This document shows, piece by piece, positions 42,700 through 55,254 of a stretch of 64,000 bases of DNA. Both the position numbers and the translations under genes were made by a program. Below the pieces are notes generated by a model. It made no database searches, had not been told where the DNA came from, and saw nothing but the letters and a program-made list of their open reading frames with translations. The stretch's first letter is position 1; every line of letters starts with the position of its first letter. Source of the stretch: Homarus americanus (lineage: Eukaryota > Arthropoda > Malacostraca > Decapoda > Nephropidae); contig NW_024724368.1 in assembly GCF_018991925.1 (NCBI RefSeq), positions 535,596-599,595 on the forward strand. The letters are read 5' to 3'.

Positions 42700-45600
42700 G
42701 TGTGGACCTTGATGGGATTTTTTTTTTCTCGAGATTCAGCTTCCTTCGGGATCTCCTGCGATGGGGTCAATACTAAAAAAAATATAAGTTTAACAGAAGA
42801 TTATTGAAAAGTAATCGTTGTGTTCCCAAAGCCCGTTTGTTTTGGATTTTCATGCCCCCAAATAATTTCCTTATTATTGATAATTTGAGCTGTGTTTGGT
42901 CACATTCATGTTTTAGAGAGGTAGAAAAAGAGTATTTGTTAATAAAGAGAATATAGAAAAATTAAAACAAGAGGCTTCCTAGTTCAGCCTAATCAGTGTC
43001 TTTGATACGTGCCTGAAAAACTTAACCATAGATAAAAATACATGCAAGTTTCTATTCAAGATTCAGGTGAAAAAAACAAAAACAAAACACATGCGCAGCG
43101 CCTAAAGGTGGTAGCAGCAAGTGAGATGCAATGTTATGTGGGAAGGAATTTTGCAAATACCACCGGAGAAGGTAATGATAATATCGTTATACAGGTATCC
43201 ACGAATGTTTCTTCCTGAAAATATGTAAAAAAATTGCAGCCCTACAAGTAAACACCAAAAATGTTAGAAATGGAGAGAGAATATAATATATCCATCTAGG
43301 CAGTGTTGACGCACCACCACCGGGTCCCCAAGCCAAACAAAAACAATGGAAGTTCAGCGGGCGTAACAGTTATTGATCCCTGGGTCGGTAATACAGCTCA
43401 CGCCCACACTCGGAAAATTGACATGTTATCCTCATCCCACAAACTTTTCAAATTCGTAAAATAAACTTTTTATTAGTGTTTGTTTTTGTGCCACGTCAAC
43501 ATATAGACCTTTGGGAGAGGGGCTGAGTGTAGGATGGGAACTACTGTATTGCCACAAACTACGCCAGCCTGGCGGCCCCCTGTACAGACTTTAATTATGA
43601 CTTGTTAACTTTAACCTTCTACCCACTTTCTAAAACAAAAACTCATACCATCAATGGCAAATCCATCTGCTAAATCTTGTCAAATTCACCCAGTTCGTGT
43701 TTTAGACACTTTGCTGACGAAGACACGCTGATTGAAACAACAACCACTTCCCTAATACAGCCGGGGAGAAGGGGGTGGTATTTTTATTTTTTGTAAATAA
43801 ATTAAGGTCCATAGGCAGTATTATAAATATTAAGTATCAAGAAAATGTAATGATACTGTAACATTATTCAACATACAAGTGATATATATAACGATCAATC
43901 TTTAACACGTTTAATCCTATATTTCTTTCATATAGAACATGTTGCCAAAGTGTGAAAAACATACAATGGAAAATGAGGTACAACCCAGAACAAACATTAG
44001 TGCTCGCCAACACAGAGATTTTATCAAATAATCTTAAGATAATAGAAAAAAAGCTAATTACGCGGAGAAGGAAAACATCAGGTGGAGGAATAAGACAAAG
44101 AGAAGATATGAAGAGGGAGGTGGGAGAAGAAAGGAAGAAGGAGAGACAGAAACGGTGAGAGAGGGAGCACCCAGGCCTCGCGGGGAAAAGGACCTACTAC
44201 CCAGTTTATTTATAGCCAACTTTCTACGACATAATCTCTATATCTTGACAATAATATTTAATGGAGAATGTTTGAAGAGTTTTAAAATCCTAACTCCATA
44301 GCTATATAAACACTATTTTTCCAATCATACCAATGGGATATTTCATCTAACACGTTGTTTTGATGGTTTATCTTTATCGTATACGAAGCTCTATGTAAAA
44401 GTAACTGAAGAAAGAAATGAAAAGATAGTTATTAACGTCTCAGTGTTCATTATGGAAAATTTGGCCTAATTGGTACAACATCTTAAAGGAACTGTAATTT
44501 AATCCAATCTGATTTAAGCAAGCTTAACTTCAGCAATGTAATACGGATGGGAGTAGTTGGGGAGGTGATGGCGGTCAAGTGCCGACCACGCTGTCTCGTT
44601 GTGTACCGAAGTCTTAGTATACAGTGCGCTATATCCATATTGTCCCTAAAAGGCAGTCATGCCTATGGGAATTAATTTCATTTTCACGAAATACGGTATA
44701 ACAAAGTCAATGATTTCTTGTACTTGCCTAGATAAGTAGGCAGTACAACCAACACATGATACACCAGCTGAATTAAACCGCAACAAATATCACATCAAGC
44801 TCTCAAGGGAAATGAACATGAAGATAATATGCCAGTGCGTTTAAAATTCTGAAAACTTATAGTAAATGAAAGTTGGCAATGCAAACGACATGGACAAGAC
44901 TCCTCAACAAGTAAAGGGTAAAGTCGCTTCTGAAAAGGCATACAAGACGCTGGACAGTGCTTGAAGGTTTGATTAAGAAAGTAAAAAGTTTTGTAAGCAC
45001 TTTTAAGAAAAAGAACCATGCCCATTGGTACTCACAGAATCTTTAGTGTGTAGGGATCTATATCGGATATATGAAAACAACACTCATGAACCTCAATTTA
45101 ACGAAAACTATCGTTCCAGAGAACATGTACTGCGCTAGGTGATTACTACTGACGGAGGTAAAGTGCTGTCGAGAGTGCTGTCTACAGCGTTCCTATCGAG
45201 TTGACATGGTTCTGAGAGTAACTGTCAGATAGTTCGTGTCTACTGTCGGACAGCTTCTGTCTGCGAGTTCGCTATCATGTGGACACGTGCTAGCCCGCAA
45301 TTCTCACGGTAACTCTCAGCTATACGAACCAAGTTCGCAGTATGACAGTTGTGACGTGATGTTGAGTCCCGGGAGTAGAAACCAGCAATTAGAAACCACC
45401 GCAACAACCACAACAAACCATAGCTAAACCACTGGACGTGTGAAGCCGGCTGAAACGAAATAGTCACTTTTAATTGGTTTATGTTGATATCCCGGTGGTG
45501 AGGATAGGTCGAGGAAATGTACTTGGGGAATGGGCCAACAGTGTGTGTGTGTGTAGTGGTCACAAGGGGGTCATCAAGCGTCCTGTATATCAAAGTCTAT

Positions 45601-45810
45601 CCCACGCCAAGACGGAGTGGCTTGCACGCACTCCCTGACCCTGGTTCTCGCTGTTACCTCACCCACACACATTTCATTGTTTCCTCACCCACGCCATCCC
45701 TGTTTTCTCCCTCCGGTTAAGGTTAAAGTCAGGGATCATTTGCGAAGGTCACCGTAAACTGGTAATTAACCTGTCATTCTAAAATTATCTAACAGAATCG
45801 GATAACTTTA
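42700..45810. other. Unique DNA, no gene or element recognised
   Basis: 3.1 kb without recognised motifs on either strand. Short open frames of 60-120 codons here have no recognisable domains. A (GT)n run of about 14 bases lies at 45540-45555. Confidence 0.5.
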
Positions 45811-45840
45811 CTCCAGTGGCCACATGACTCCAGTGACAAC

Positions 45841-46100
45841 TTTTTTTTTTACGGAGAATAGCCCACCCGGGCACAGATCATCGACCTACAACGGGGGCCT
45901 GGGGGGTGAAAAAAATAAGAGTAAAAATAAATTAAAAATAGAAGAGAAAAAGACTGTGTTAATGTACACCACGAAGACGCCGGAAAACCAGCTATTTGAA
46001 GTGAGACAGATAGTAAGAGTATGGGAACACAGAAAAAGGCAGAGCATTCCACGAGAGAGGCTGACCAAAGATGGGTGCAGTAGGAGAGCAGATCACCAGT
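45841..46100 (-). mobile_element. Deleted LINE tail, inverted against the next copy
   Basis: The plus strand starts with a T-run then ACGGAGAATAGCCCACCCGG, the reverse complement of the tail at 47595-47617. On the minus strand it reads an RT piece (LLSYCTHLWSASL, about 46100-46060) joined straight to the C-terminal end (SAFFCVPILLLSVSLQIAGF region, about 46050-45965). Everything between is missing. Confidence 0.72.
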
Positions 46101-46129
46101 AGATCTCGCTTCTTTCGCCTTTTCCTCAA

Positions 46130-47640
46130 AACTCAACTTTTCCTTCTTCTTGGCAGCATGCTTCGGTTCAGCCCATCCCGAAGAAGGGTGACCATTCCAA
46201 TCTCTCTAACTATCGCCCCATTACCATCACTTCATCCCTCTCTAAGATTTTCGAAACTAAAACTCTCATTTTCTTCGTTACCTTGAACGCCTTTCTCTTT
46301 TGTCGGATCACCAGTATGGCTTTCGCCAGGCGAAACTGGTGATCTGCTCTCCTACTGCACCCATCTTTGGTCATCCTCTCTTATGGATTATGGGGAAATT
46401 TTCGTCGTGGCCCTCGACATCTCCAAGGCATTTGACAGGGTATGTCACAAGTCTTTGCTTTCTAAACTTCCCTCTTGTGGCTTCTCTCCCCCACTTTGTT
46501 CTCTAATTTCTAGCTTCCTTGAGAACCGATCCATGGCAGTTATTGTAGAGGGATCGATCTCTCGGTTTTCTCTACCAATAGTGGTGTCCCACAGGGTTCT
46601 GCTATTTCACCTATTCTCTTCTATCTTTTTATCAATGATTTACTTCACACTACAACTAATTCTATTCATTCTTACATGGTTATTCTACTCTTCACTCTTC
46701 TTCACAATTTTCCCTTCCCTCTAATTCTCAAACTAGTTATGTTTCTAGAGCTGATATCATTTCATCTATCAATGCGGATCTGTGCAGCATCTCCGAAAGG
46801 GAGGTAGAAACTTGGATAAATTCAATAGTAATAAAACAGTATTTACCAATAACACTTTCCAAATTAGATGATCTCCCATGAATCATATTTCAGGACGCAT
46901 TCGTTCTGCCAAATTCTAAAATAGATGTGCTAGCCATTTCCTCTTATATGTCATGGAAGTCAGACATCCACAACATTGCTATAGCTGCCTCCCGAAAGCT
47001 GGGAATGCTGCACAGATGCCGTAGCTACTTCATTCTTGAGCAGTTGATTCAAGTTTATAAGGGATTCATTCGTCCTAACTTGGAGTACTGCTTTCATATC
47101 TGGGGTGGCTCTTCTTCTGTCCAACTGTTAGATAGTGTGGAATCAAAGGCATTTCGTCTCATTAACTATCCTCCTTTAGTTGACAATCATTCTTCCATTT
47201 CTCTTCGCCGCAATGTTGCTTCACTCTCTTTCTTTTACAGGTATTTTAACGGGCAAAGTTCGGTGGATTTGGCATCCTGTGTACCGCCGGCAAGACCGTG
47301 GGCTCGTAACACTACGTGTAGTCTTGTCCGCAGTGCTCACCGCTTCTCTGTGGATGTCGGTCACACTAGAATAACCCGCTATAGTACACCCTTCTTTCCT
47401 CACGCAGACAAACAGTGGAATGATCTGCCTTCTTCTGTGTTCCCATACTCATACTATCTGTTTCGCTTCAAATAGCTGGTTTTCCGGCAGCTTCGTGGTG
47501 AAGATTAATACAGTCTTTTTCTCTTCTGTTTTTAATTTACTTTTACTCATATTTTTTCGCCTCCTAGGCCCCGTTGTGAGTCGATGACCTGTTCCCGGGT
47601 GGGTTATTCTCCGTAAAAAAAAAAAAATAATAATAATAAT
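46130..47640 (+). mobile_element. Jockey-like LINE, RT to poly(A)
   Basis: Plus strand with frameshifts: PSRRRVTIPISLTIAPLPS (for SNYRPI...), SDHQYGFRQAK, VALDISKAFDRVCHKSLLSK, SFLENRSMAVIVEGSISRF, then SGVPQGSAISPILF. The catalytic YADD block reads YMVI at about 46675. Then AIAASRKLGMLHRCRSYF, EQLIQVYKGFIRPNLEYCFH, IWGGSSSVQLLDSVESKAFR, RFSVDVGHTRITRYST and FFPHADKQWNDLPSSVFP, with a stop at 47475. A 3'UTR with CCCGGGTGGGTTATTCTCCG precedes an A-run and (TAA)n at 47617-47642. The C-terminal 182 codons are intact, the catalytic centre is not. Confidence 0.88.
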
Positions 47641-47642
47641 AA

Positions 47643-47800
47643 TTTAGTGACCATGTTATTACAGTGATCACCTTACTTCAGTGATCACCTTAATTCAGTA
47701 CCCATGTTATTACAGTGACCACCTTACTTCAGTGACGACCTTACTACAGTGACCATGTTAATACAGTGATCACGTTACTCTTGTGACCACATAATATGGA
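47643..47800. repeat. 17-bp minisatellite (TGACCACCTTACTTCAG)
   Basis: About nine units of 17 bases such as TGATCACCTTACTTCAG and TGACCATGTTATTACAG. Similar half-units lie just left of the LINE pair at 45810-45840, so the elements appear to have landed in this array. Confidence 0.82.
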
Positions 47801-48289
47801 GATTAAAAAAATGATGGAAGTTATTGTAATAAAATGCCAAGGCTTTGTGAAATTTTCACAGCTGACAGTTAACATCATCTCCGGGACATTAAAACGATCA
47901 TCTTTATCCAATGACCACTTTACCTCCGTGACCACACCTCATACCCACGATCACCTTCTTGTACCCGTGCATCGCGTCGTGCTTCATTCACCACCGAGAA
48001 TTTGCCAAATATTTCTGCGTGAGCGACGTTTAATTACTTGGCGGAGTTAAAGATTTGTCTTCTGTATTGATCGTTATTTTTTTTTGGTGGGGGGGCTTGA
48101 TTGTTTGTGTGTGTGTGTGTGTCTGTTTGTTTATCTGCCTTTATCCTCATATACAGTATATGTCAGTTTTTGTATGTTTGTCTGTACCGGTGTGTACAGA
48201 CGCATGTCTGTTTTTTCAGGTCTATCGGTTTGAACTCTTGCGTCCATAATGTTTCCCATATTACCAAGCCAAAATTCACCAGATTACTT

Positions 48290-48375
48290 CCGTACCACAT
48301 TGTGTCATACTGAACCACATTATGTTATACTGAACCACATCATAACATAATTATCAAACTGTGCCAAACTGTATC
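48290..48375. repeat. Short ACCACATTATGTCATACTGA-type repeat
   Basis: Three to four degenerate units of about 23 bases, of the same composition as the array at 49640-50180. Confidence 0.65.
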
Positions 48376-48379
48376 AACT

Positions 48380-49290
48380 GTCTGATCAAAACAAAGTCCT
48401 GAACATGAAACAACAATCCACAAAGCTAAAGAATAAACAGACATGAACTGAAAATAAGGACTTAAAAATATAGGGACATTTATGTGAGAGTGGGAAGTAC
48501 ACAAAATTTAATGCTGTAGTGAGACGTTTATTAATTGAAGACAGATTGACAGGTTTAAATAGCATTAATGGAGAAAAATGTCACTTCATTATTATATTCA
48601 GGTGGTGAAAACAAAAGACAGGTACATAATTATTCTTGTAAACAAGAAGTTGGATAGTTGTGTAAAGGGATTTAATAATGCAAAAATAAATTTAATGGTT
48701 GTTTCCAAGCTAGAAATTAGTCACAAGATGAATATTATGATCGACAAAAGGGAATCCTAAACAGGTACAATTTTGCGTGTATTTGAGAAGTAATACAAGT
48801 TCTTATACTAGATACGAAAAATACATTTAAAAATGAAAAAGTCAAATAAAAACAGCATTTGATAATTTAGTGGCCGGTTAAAAGGTGCATCAATTTCAAT
48901 ATGAGAAAAAGGAGGTTATAGTCTTTAAAATGTGGTGCTACAGGAAAATGTTAAAGATACGTTATGTTGTTAATAAAACAAATGAGAAGTATTTAATATA
49001 TCTTCATTTGCCAAAATCAACGAGAGAAATACTAGAAAACGATTGGAGAGAAGGGCCATGGTAAAAATAAAAGCAGACATGAAAACGGTGCCTTGATTGG
49101 TTGATTAGTTATACGTACCTAGCTTTACCAAAGTGTATCATAATATTTGACTATGCTATATCATACTTTTCATTAATGTAATATGTTTTACAAGATAAAC
49201 AGTACATAATCTTACCACATTGTCCTGTACCGACTCATACCACAGCACAGCACAGCATAGCGAAATAAACAAAGTGTTCCACTGTATCAA
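48380..49290. other. Unique AT-rich DNA
   Basis: No recognisable feature on either strand. Confidence 0.5.
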
Positions 49291-49384
49291 ATTCTATTTC
49301 GCCATAACACTCTGAAACAAACTATTCTCCTCGGTAAATCGCCGTAATGTAGATGATCTTAATACAGTAATGGAAGCCCCTCGA

Positions 49385-49620
49385 GATCGAGGATGGCCGG
49401 CCAAAGGGCCTCCTAGGCGTAAATTTGTTAAGGTGTAGAAGCTGTCGCCAACACAACAACCACACCCCAAGTTAACGAGCTGCATGACCCAGTGTAAAGG
49501 AATAGTCCGAGAAGACTGGACAACTCGCCAACTGCACTGGCTAACCATTACCCCAGAATACGATCCGCAAATCGATTAACATCCAGGTTCCCAGTTACTG
49601 CTGGGTAGACAGAGGCAAAT
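49385..49620 (-). mobile_element. SINE body, second copy (head missing)
   Basis: Reverse complement of the SINE body at 14566-14775: GTCTACCCAGCAGTAACTGG, GGATCGTATTCTGGGGTA, GCGAGTTGTCCAGTCTTC and GCGACAGCTTCTACACC match with scattered changes. The tRNA-like head is absent. Confidence 0.72.
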
Positions 49621-49639
49621 GGCGTAAAGAAAGTTTCTC

Positions 49640-50185
49640 ACTACAATACAACACAGCCATCCATCATAATGTTCCATCCTCTGCTGTGCCATACTGTATT
49701 TAAGTGTAGTACATTATGCCACACCGTATTACCTCATCATGTACAATATTGTTCCACATCATACCACATTATACATCACTCTATATTGTACAATGTACTG
49801 TACTAGACAGCATCACATTATGCTATATTCTACACTGTACCGTAGCATAGACCACTTTACTGTATCACATCTATTGATATTTAATATTGATATTGATATC
49901 TTGCACTGTTCTGCACTACACCTCACTACACTATACCACAACGCATCATAATATATGGCAGATCATCATACTGTACCACTGCGAACCACACTATACCACA
50001 GTAGACCTACATTATACCACACTGTATCATAGCATAACAATATGGTACAGTACAGCTCACCACACTTTACTGCAGCGCAACATAATGTACCACAGCTTAC
50101 CACACTGTTCCACAACACACCACTGTTTCACAGCGCACCAAACTGGACCACAGCACATAACACTGAACCACAGTTCTTAACACCA
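49640..50185. repeat. Degenerate TACCACACTGTACCACAGCA minisatellite
   Basis: Units of roughly 10 and 20 bases built from ACCACACTRTACCAC and CACAGCRCA. Strongly diverged; open frames here are repeat artefacts. Confidence 0.8.
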
Positions 50186-50189
50186 TACC

Positions 50190-51468
50190 ACGGGGACCTG
50201 TTCACAATACCCAGTTCACTTAAGACGGTAAACAGGACACGGGTGGTAGGGAAGTGGCCTCAAGAGATGCAGCAACACGTCACCAGAAACCAACAACTAC
50301 TACCAATGGTAGGGAAAGGAAGAAGGAGAAGTAGGGAGAGGAGGAAGGAAGAGATGGGAAAAAAGGAGGGGGAGAATTCCGGGAGGAAGGGGAAGATGCC
50401 GGGAGGGTGGGTGGGTTGACATGTAAACGCTGTCAGAGAAGATAAGGTTTCACATTCATTCTTCCTGACATTCCCTTTTTGTTTCCACTCACATGTACTT
50501 TAGTTCTTCACTTGTTTACATTCTTCATAGCATATTTAGCTGGTCGTAACTCTACTGTTTCTTTACTTTCATTTATCCTCTTCGTCACTGATCGACCTGT
50601 TTGCCGCTTGGTTGCTCTGTTACACACTGTTCGCAAGCAATTGGCATGCATTGGCTTCAAACTCACTCTACATTATATAGTGACAATTTGGTGGCCACTT
50701 CTCTTCCTTACCCATCATGTAGGTCGAGTATTAGTGGGAACTCGTAGTGATGATGTCCAGTCCTCCACTTGTTAAATGGTACTGATCGACTAATGAGTGA
50801 CCTGGCTCTGGCCGCCACGACACAAGACTGACACTATCTGTTTCTTCTGCGTCTGTCATACGCCCCTTGTCCTCATCTTTTTAATGCTACATTTTGCGTC
50901 TTCAGTCTTCCCAAATTCTTCTAAGCATTTCCATAACTTCTTCCCAACATTCTCTCATAGTGTGCCCTTGTCTATTCTGCATCTATATATTCTTCCTTAT
51001 CGGATTTTCCCTCGCCTTTTGTCTCGCCAGCCACTATATAAAGTTGCTAACACCCCCTGGTGCTCCCTACACCACACCAGCACCGACTCTCAAACGGAAA
51101 TTGGAAAGTTGGTATTGAGTTTTTAGATCAATGGATGTGAAGTGAGAAGGATATGCACGGGGAGGAAGGGAGCGGGGAGAGAGGGGGAGGAGGTATTACG
51201 ACCACAAACAGTTATGGATAAGATCCAATCTATCGCCTTGACGTTGGAGTGACACTGAGTCATCTGCAAAATAAATAAATTAATAGGTTATATGTTCTTA
51301 TCATTGTCCCAACAACTCTGTGAACTGTTTTCTTAACTAAGTGACGGAAGCATTTTTTTTCATCTCGTCCAATCAGATGCATGGATATGTCCGGCGTACA
51401 TTCATCACTATTTTTGGCCACTTAGTTTTAAGGGCTGGGCTTGTTCTAGACTGAGTAATTTTGTAAAG

Positions 51469-51470
<2 letters not shown>
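50190..51470. other. Unique DNA, no gene recognised
   Basis: A purine-rich patch at 50310-50410 and a C/T-rich stretch at 50880-51060. The 98- and 109-codon frames have no recognised domains. Confidence 0.45.

Positions 51471-51473
<3 letters not shown>

Positions 51474-51553
<80 letters not shown>
51474..51553. repeat. (TA)n microsatellite
   Basis: Pure TA tract of about 80 bp just upstream of the inverted Penelope-type motif. Confidence 0.97.
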
Positions 51554-51557
<4 letters not shown>

Positions 51558-51560
51558 GTG

Positions 51561-51668
51561 TTTCGTGTAATTTACATTCAGGGTGAGTAGTCACCCTGAA
51601 GATGTGAATTACACGAAAGCATCTTGGGAACTTCGTGTTTTCTTCCTTGTGGTTATCAGCATATACCT
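51561..51668. mobile_element. Penelope-type 3' ends, head-to-head pair
   Basis: The plus-strand motif CACCCTGAAGATGTGAATTA from 51592 is preceded at 51561-51586 by its reverse complement (TTTCGTGTAATTTACATTCA GGGTGA, three bases shorter). The right copy continues through AACTTCGTGTTTTCTTCC to GTGGTTATCAGCATATA, here without a long TA run behind it; the left copy faces the (TA)n at 51474-51553. Confidence 0.72.
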
Positions 51669-52330
51669 GATCACGCACAACCAAATCTACTTCATGGGAG
51701 ATCATGAAAAGCGACTACTATCAGGTGTGGCAACATTCAAGGTGTCAGACATGACATTGTCCTATCTATCCAAGAAATGCTGCATGAGCGCAACACGTAT
51801 GTATTGTACAGTCATTTAAAAATGCCCTGGAAAACATGCCTTCTGACGAGTACAAATTCAGACACGACCCCTAAGGAAGAACATGAAAGAAGATTCAATG
51901 CTCCTGTAGTTGATGAAGTAGCCATCCTGATTGTCAGTCAAAAGTTTGAGAAACGAGATATCATACTCAAAATGAGAGACGAGTCGTTCACAAGAAGAAC
52001 ATGATGCATGTACTGAAGCTACAATATTGACAGGAAAAGCTAAAGGAGCAGACGTTTTATACCATGGATACCTCTCATCACCACTGACCTGCCATTTGAG
52101 TTGCGACTTCAGTTCCTGGTTAAAGTGAGCTTTGCCATGACCATCTACAAAAGCCAGGGACAGTCCCTAAAGATGGTTGGCCTAAACCTGGTGTTTCTTG
52201 CTTCTCTCATGGACAGTTCTATGTTGATGCTCCAGAGTGGGAACTGGCAAAAATCTGTACATACTTGCTAAGCATGGCAAAACCAAAAATGTGGTCTACC
52301 TTAATGTACTACAGTGAGACAATGTGAGCC
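51669..52330 (+). mobile_element. Collapsed Helitron: Helitron-like N piece joined to PIF1 C-terminus
   Basis: 51760-52000 in two frames reads MLHERNTYV, ENMPSDEYKFRHDP-like, then EEHERRFNAPVVDEVAILIV and SQKFEKRDIILK, matching the Helitron-like N domain (HERNxYV...RRYNAPxxxEVAAxI). Without the Rep and most of the helicase, 52010-52320 continues ILTGKAKGADVL, PLITTDLPFEL-like, VSFAMTIYKSQGQSLKMVGL and KTKNVVYLNVLQ. That is the C-terminal end of PIF1-type helicases, including the MTxxKSQGQSL motif. Frameshifts and stops throughout. Confidence 0.75.
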
Positions 52331-52385
52331 TCCCGGAAAGTGGCGTCTCATCGTGGCCTAGCGAAAGAGCGCGATTCCGCTAGTG

Positions 52386-52401
52386 TATATATATATATAA
52401 T

Positions 52402-52474
<73 letters not shown>
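52386..52474. repeat. (TA)n microsatellite, interrupted
   Basis: TA tract with two ATAATA interruptions. Just before it, CTAGCG...CGCTAG (52357-52382) could form a small hairpin. Confidence 0.95.
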
Positions 52475-52476
<2 letters not shown>

Positions 52477-52680
52477 CAGTTAAAACCTAAAATAAGTCAA
52501 AACCAGTTTTAACTAGTTAAAACTAGAGGCCATAAAGGTTGTACAACTAGCATTAACTAGGCAAAACTACTTACACCTAAGGATGCTGGGGAAAAGCCGA
52601 AATCCCGGACTAGCATACTAGAAACCTAGTTTTAACTTAACATATAAGTTATAACTAGTTTCAACAACAGAACTCTTTGA
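52475..52680. repeat. AACTAG-rich palindromic sequence
   Basis: AGTTTTAACTAGTTAAAACT at 52505-52524 is a perfect 20-bp palindrome. Related AACTAG/TTAAAACTAG words recur on both sides of a central GGGGAAAAGCCGAAATCCCG stretch (52590-52612). It may be a small foldback element; no termini can be fixed. Confidence 0.5.
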
Positions 52681-54700
52681 GAAAACTACTTCTTTCTGGA
52701 TAAGAACGAAAAAATAAGAGATGGAATTAATGGGAGAAGAGCAACAGATTTGGGAGGAAATAGAGTTGCTTCATGGTAAGTCCAGTTGAGGGTGATGAGA
52801 TAGAAAATTTTTGCCACAAATGCAAACATGCTGTACAAAAGTTTCATATGACTTCGAAATGTGGACAGCAATGATTAATACAGTGTTTCTTAACCTTTTC
52901 CGACCTCAGCACCCCCCGTAGTCAGGTCTACGCACTAACACCCCTTCATCTGGCTGCAGAGACTTCAGTTGCTGCAGGGCTATAAGAGGTAAGTAAAGTA
53001 CTGCTTGATAATTTGTTTAGTTCATTCTCTAAAAATAAGGCCCTTCCCAGCACCCTAAAATCGATTTCAGCACCGTAAATAGTACGAACAAACTTTAGTT
53101 TTCTGATTTTTTTTCATTTAAATTAAAAGGTTTCAAATGCAAGTGAACACAATAAATACGAGTAGGCCAATAAATAGCGCCATTTGTAATGGTCACTGAC
53201 GTTAACAGATTGATTTTATCCAGTTTTGATAAGATATGAATAAAAGGCACAATCTATTTTACTTAACACCCATGTTCTTTGTGCTCACTTTCTGTTAAAC
53301 TTTAAAACGCATGTTGTCAAAATAAATATGGCAATGTTTAGCCTAAGCTGATCACTCTGAAATATTTGTGATGTGTTTTATTCTTATACAATTATTTGTT
53401 GAGGAATATTGATCACTTCACTGGCAATAGTTTACGATATACAACATAACAAAAAAAATCTGTATTAAGCCACACGGCCCACACCTTTCAAAAAGCAAAC
53501 GTCGCTCGCCAACATCCAAAAGATACTGAGCTAATAGACCGTGGAGATGTGGACGTCTGCACGTTTGATTCTGTGGTAATGAAAGGAAATTCTGGATTTA
53601 AGGGTTTGGGGGGTGTATCATTTGATGGTGTCACTATATTTATGATATTTAATATTTCAAACCCCATTTTTTTCTTTCAAGTAATCATCTTAAGGCTTCT
53701 CACCTAACTTATTTAGTTATGCAGCGTAACAGGTAAAAATGTCCACACAAAGCCTCCTAAAACAAATTCTTTAAATTAAATGGTGTCGTTGGTGTCTGCT
53801 TTAATGTTGGTGTTGCACAGGAGACTGAATCATAGGTTCACTATATCCTTATTAACCGGCATTGCTCCCCCAACCCCTTAATTCCCTGCCCTGATATGGA
53901 AGTGTCACCTCTTCTAATCTGGTAAAGTTCCAGCAATATTACTCTTATGTGTGTAGTGGTGTCAGCTTATTTTTCAGTCCGATGTTACAGATATTTGACT
54001 GTCTCGTAGAACTTGAAATTTCGATTGTATTTTCGTTGTCTGAAATTTCTAGCGCCAATAAAATACAGTATGTGAATTAAATGACTGTGTTGTATCTTAC
54101 AAAGGCTTCTGTTGTACGGAACACTGACATTACACTGAAAAAAGGCAGCAAATGTAAATAACATAATGAGAAGAGTTTAAAGACGACAGAATAAACTTAA
54201 TGACGGAATATACATAATCAGATAAGAAAGATATAATCCAAATTGGAGGGCGAAAGAGCTTAGAATATTGGTTAGAGGCATATGACTGATAACATGGTAG
54301 AAGAGGAAAGAGGAGGTGATATAAAAGAGTAATAATATGAAGAGGGTGGATACATGGGAGGGAGATGGGGGAACACGAAGATGGTGTGAGAAGAGATGGA
54401 AGGTTAATAAAGTAGTATAGTGCAAAGGGTTGATGGATGCAAAACAGAGTGATAAAGTGGTGAGAAAGATGGAGGAGAAAAGAAAGCACACGAAACAATG
54501 TAGAGACGATGAAGAAAATAAGATAAATGAAACAAAGAAGAGGAGATTTAAAGGAAATGAAGGAGGCAAAGTAAGAAAATGAATTGGAAGAGGGCGGAGA
54601 GAAGGACTAGTGATAACGTGGAGGGGATGGAGGGGCCGGGGAGGGAGATAAGTGGCCACAATTATATCAAATATACGACACAGGAAATGAAGCGGGCAGG
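52681..54700. other. Unique DNA, no gene recognised
   Basis: AT-rich to 54120, then strongly purine-biased on the plus strand (54160-54660), giving long compositional frames on the minus strand (122 and 160 codons). No domain is recognised. Confidence 0.5.
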
Positions 54701-55130
54701 CCTGGGTGTCCCCATCTCAGTACCTCCAGTCCCCGTCCTGGTATCGCCAGTCCCCTCACTCAGAATCACAGTCCCCCTCACCCAGTACCTCAGAGTCCCC
54801 TCATCCGGCACCTTTAACCAATGCCACCACTCCCTTTAACCGGTACCTCCAGTTCTCTTAACTAGTGTCCCAAGTTCACTTAATCAGTACTACCGGTCCC
54901 CTTAATCAGTACTATCAGTCCCCTCATCCAGTCTCTCCAGCTCCTTATCCAGCACTACCGGTCCCCTTAAATATTTCTACTAGTCCCCTTAACTAGAACC
55001 ACTAGTCCCATCACGCAGGACCTCCAGCCCCCTCACCCCAGTACCTCCAGTCCTTCAACCAGTACTACCAGTTCTCTTAACCAGTACTACGAGTCACCTT
55101 AATCGATACCGCAAGACTTAACTGTCCAAC
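54700..55130. repeat. Minisatellite, CCAGTACTACCAGTCCCCTTAA-type
   Basis: About 18 degenerate units of 21-24 bases. No coding relevance. Confidence 0.85.
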
Positions 55131-55254
55131 ATCTCCAATATCGATGAACCGGGACCCCAAATCCTTACTCAGTAACCAGTCCTTTGTATGACTATTAACT
55201 ATTCAGTCCATTCCGAGACTCCTGACATGTTGGCAGTTTTTATGAGTTTATATT

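Noticed and set aside
52357..52382. Helitron 3' hairpin plus CTAG end
   Set aside because: CTAGCG...CGCTAG pairs, but the hairpin overlaps the CTAG instead of preceding it, and the boundary runs straight into (TA)n; kept only as a possibility to test.
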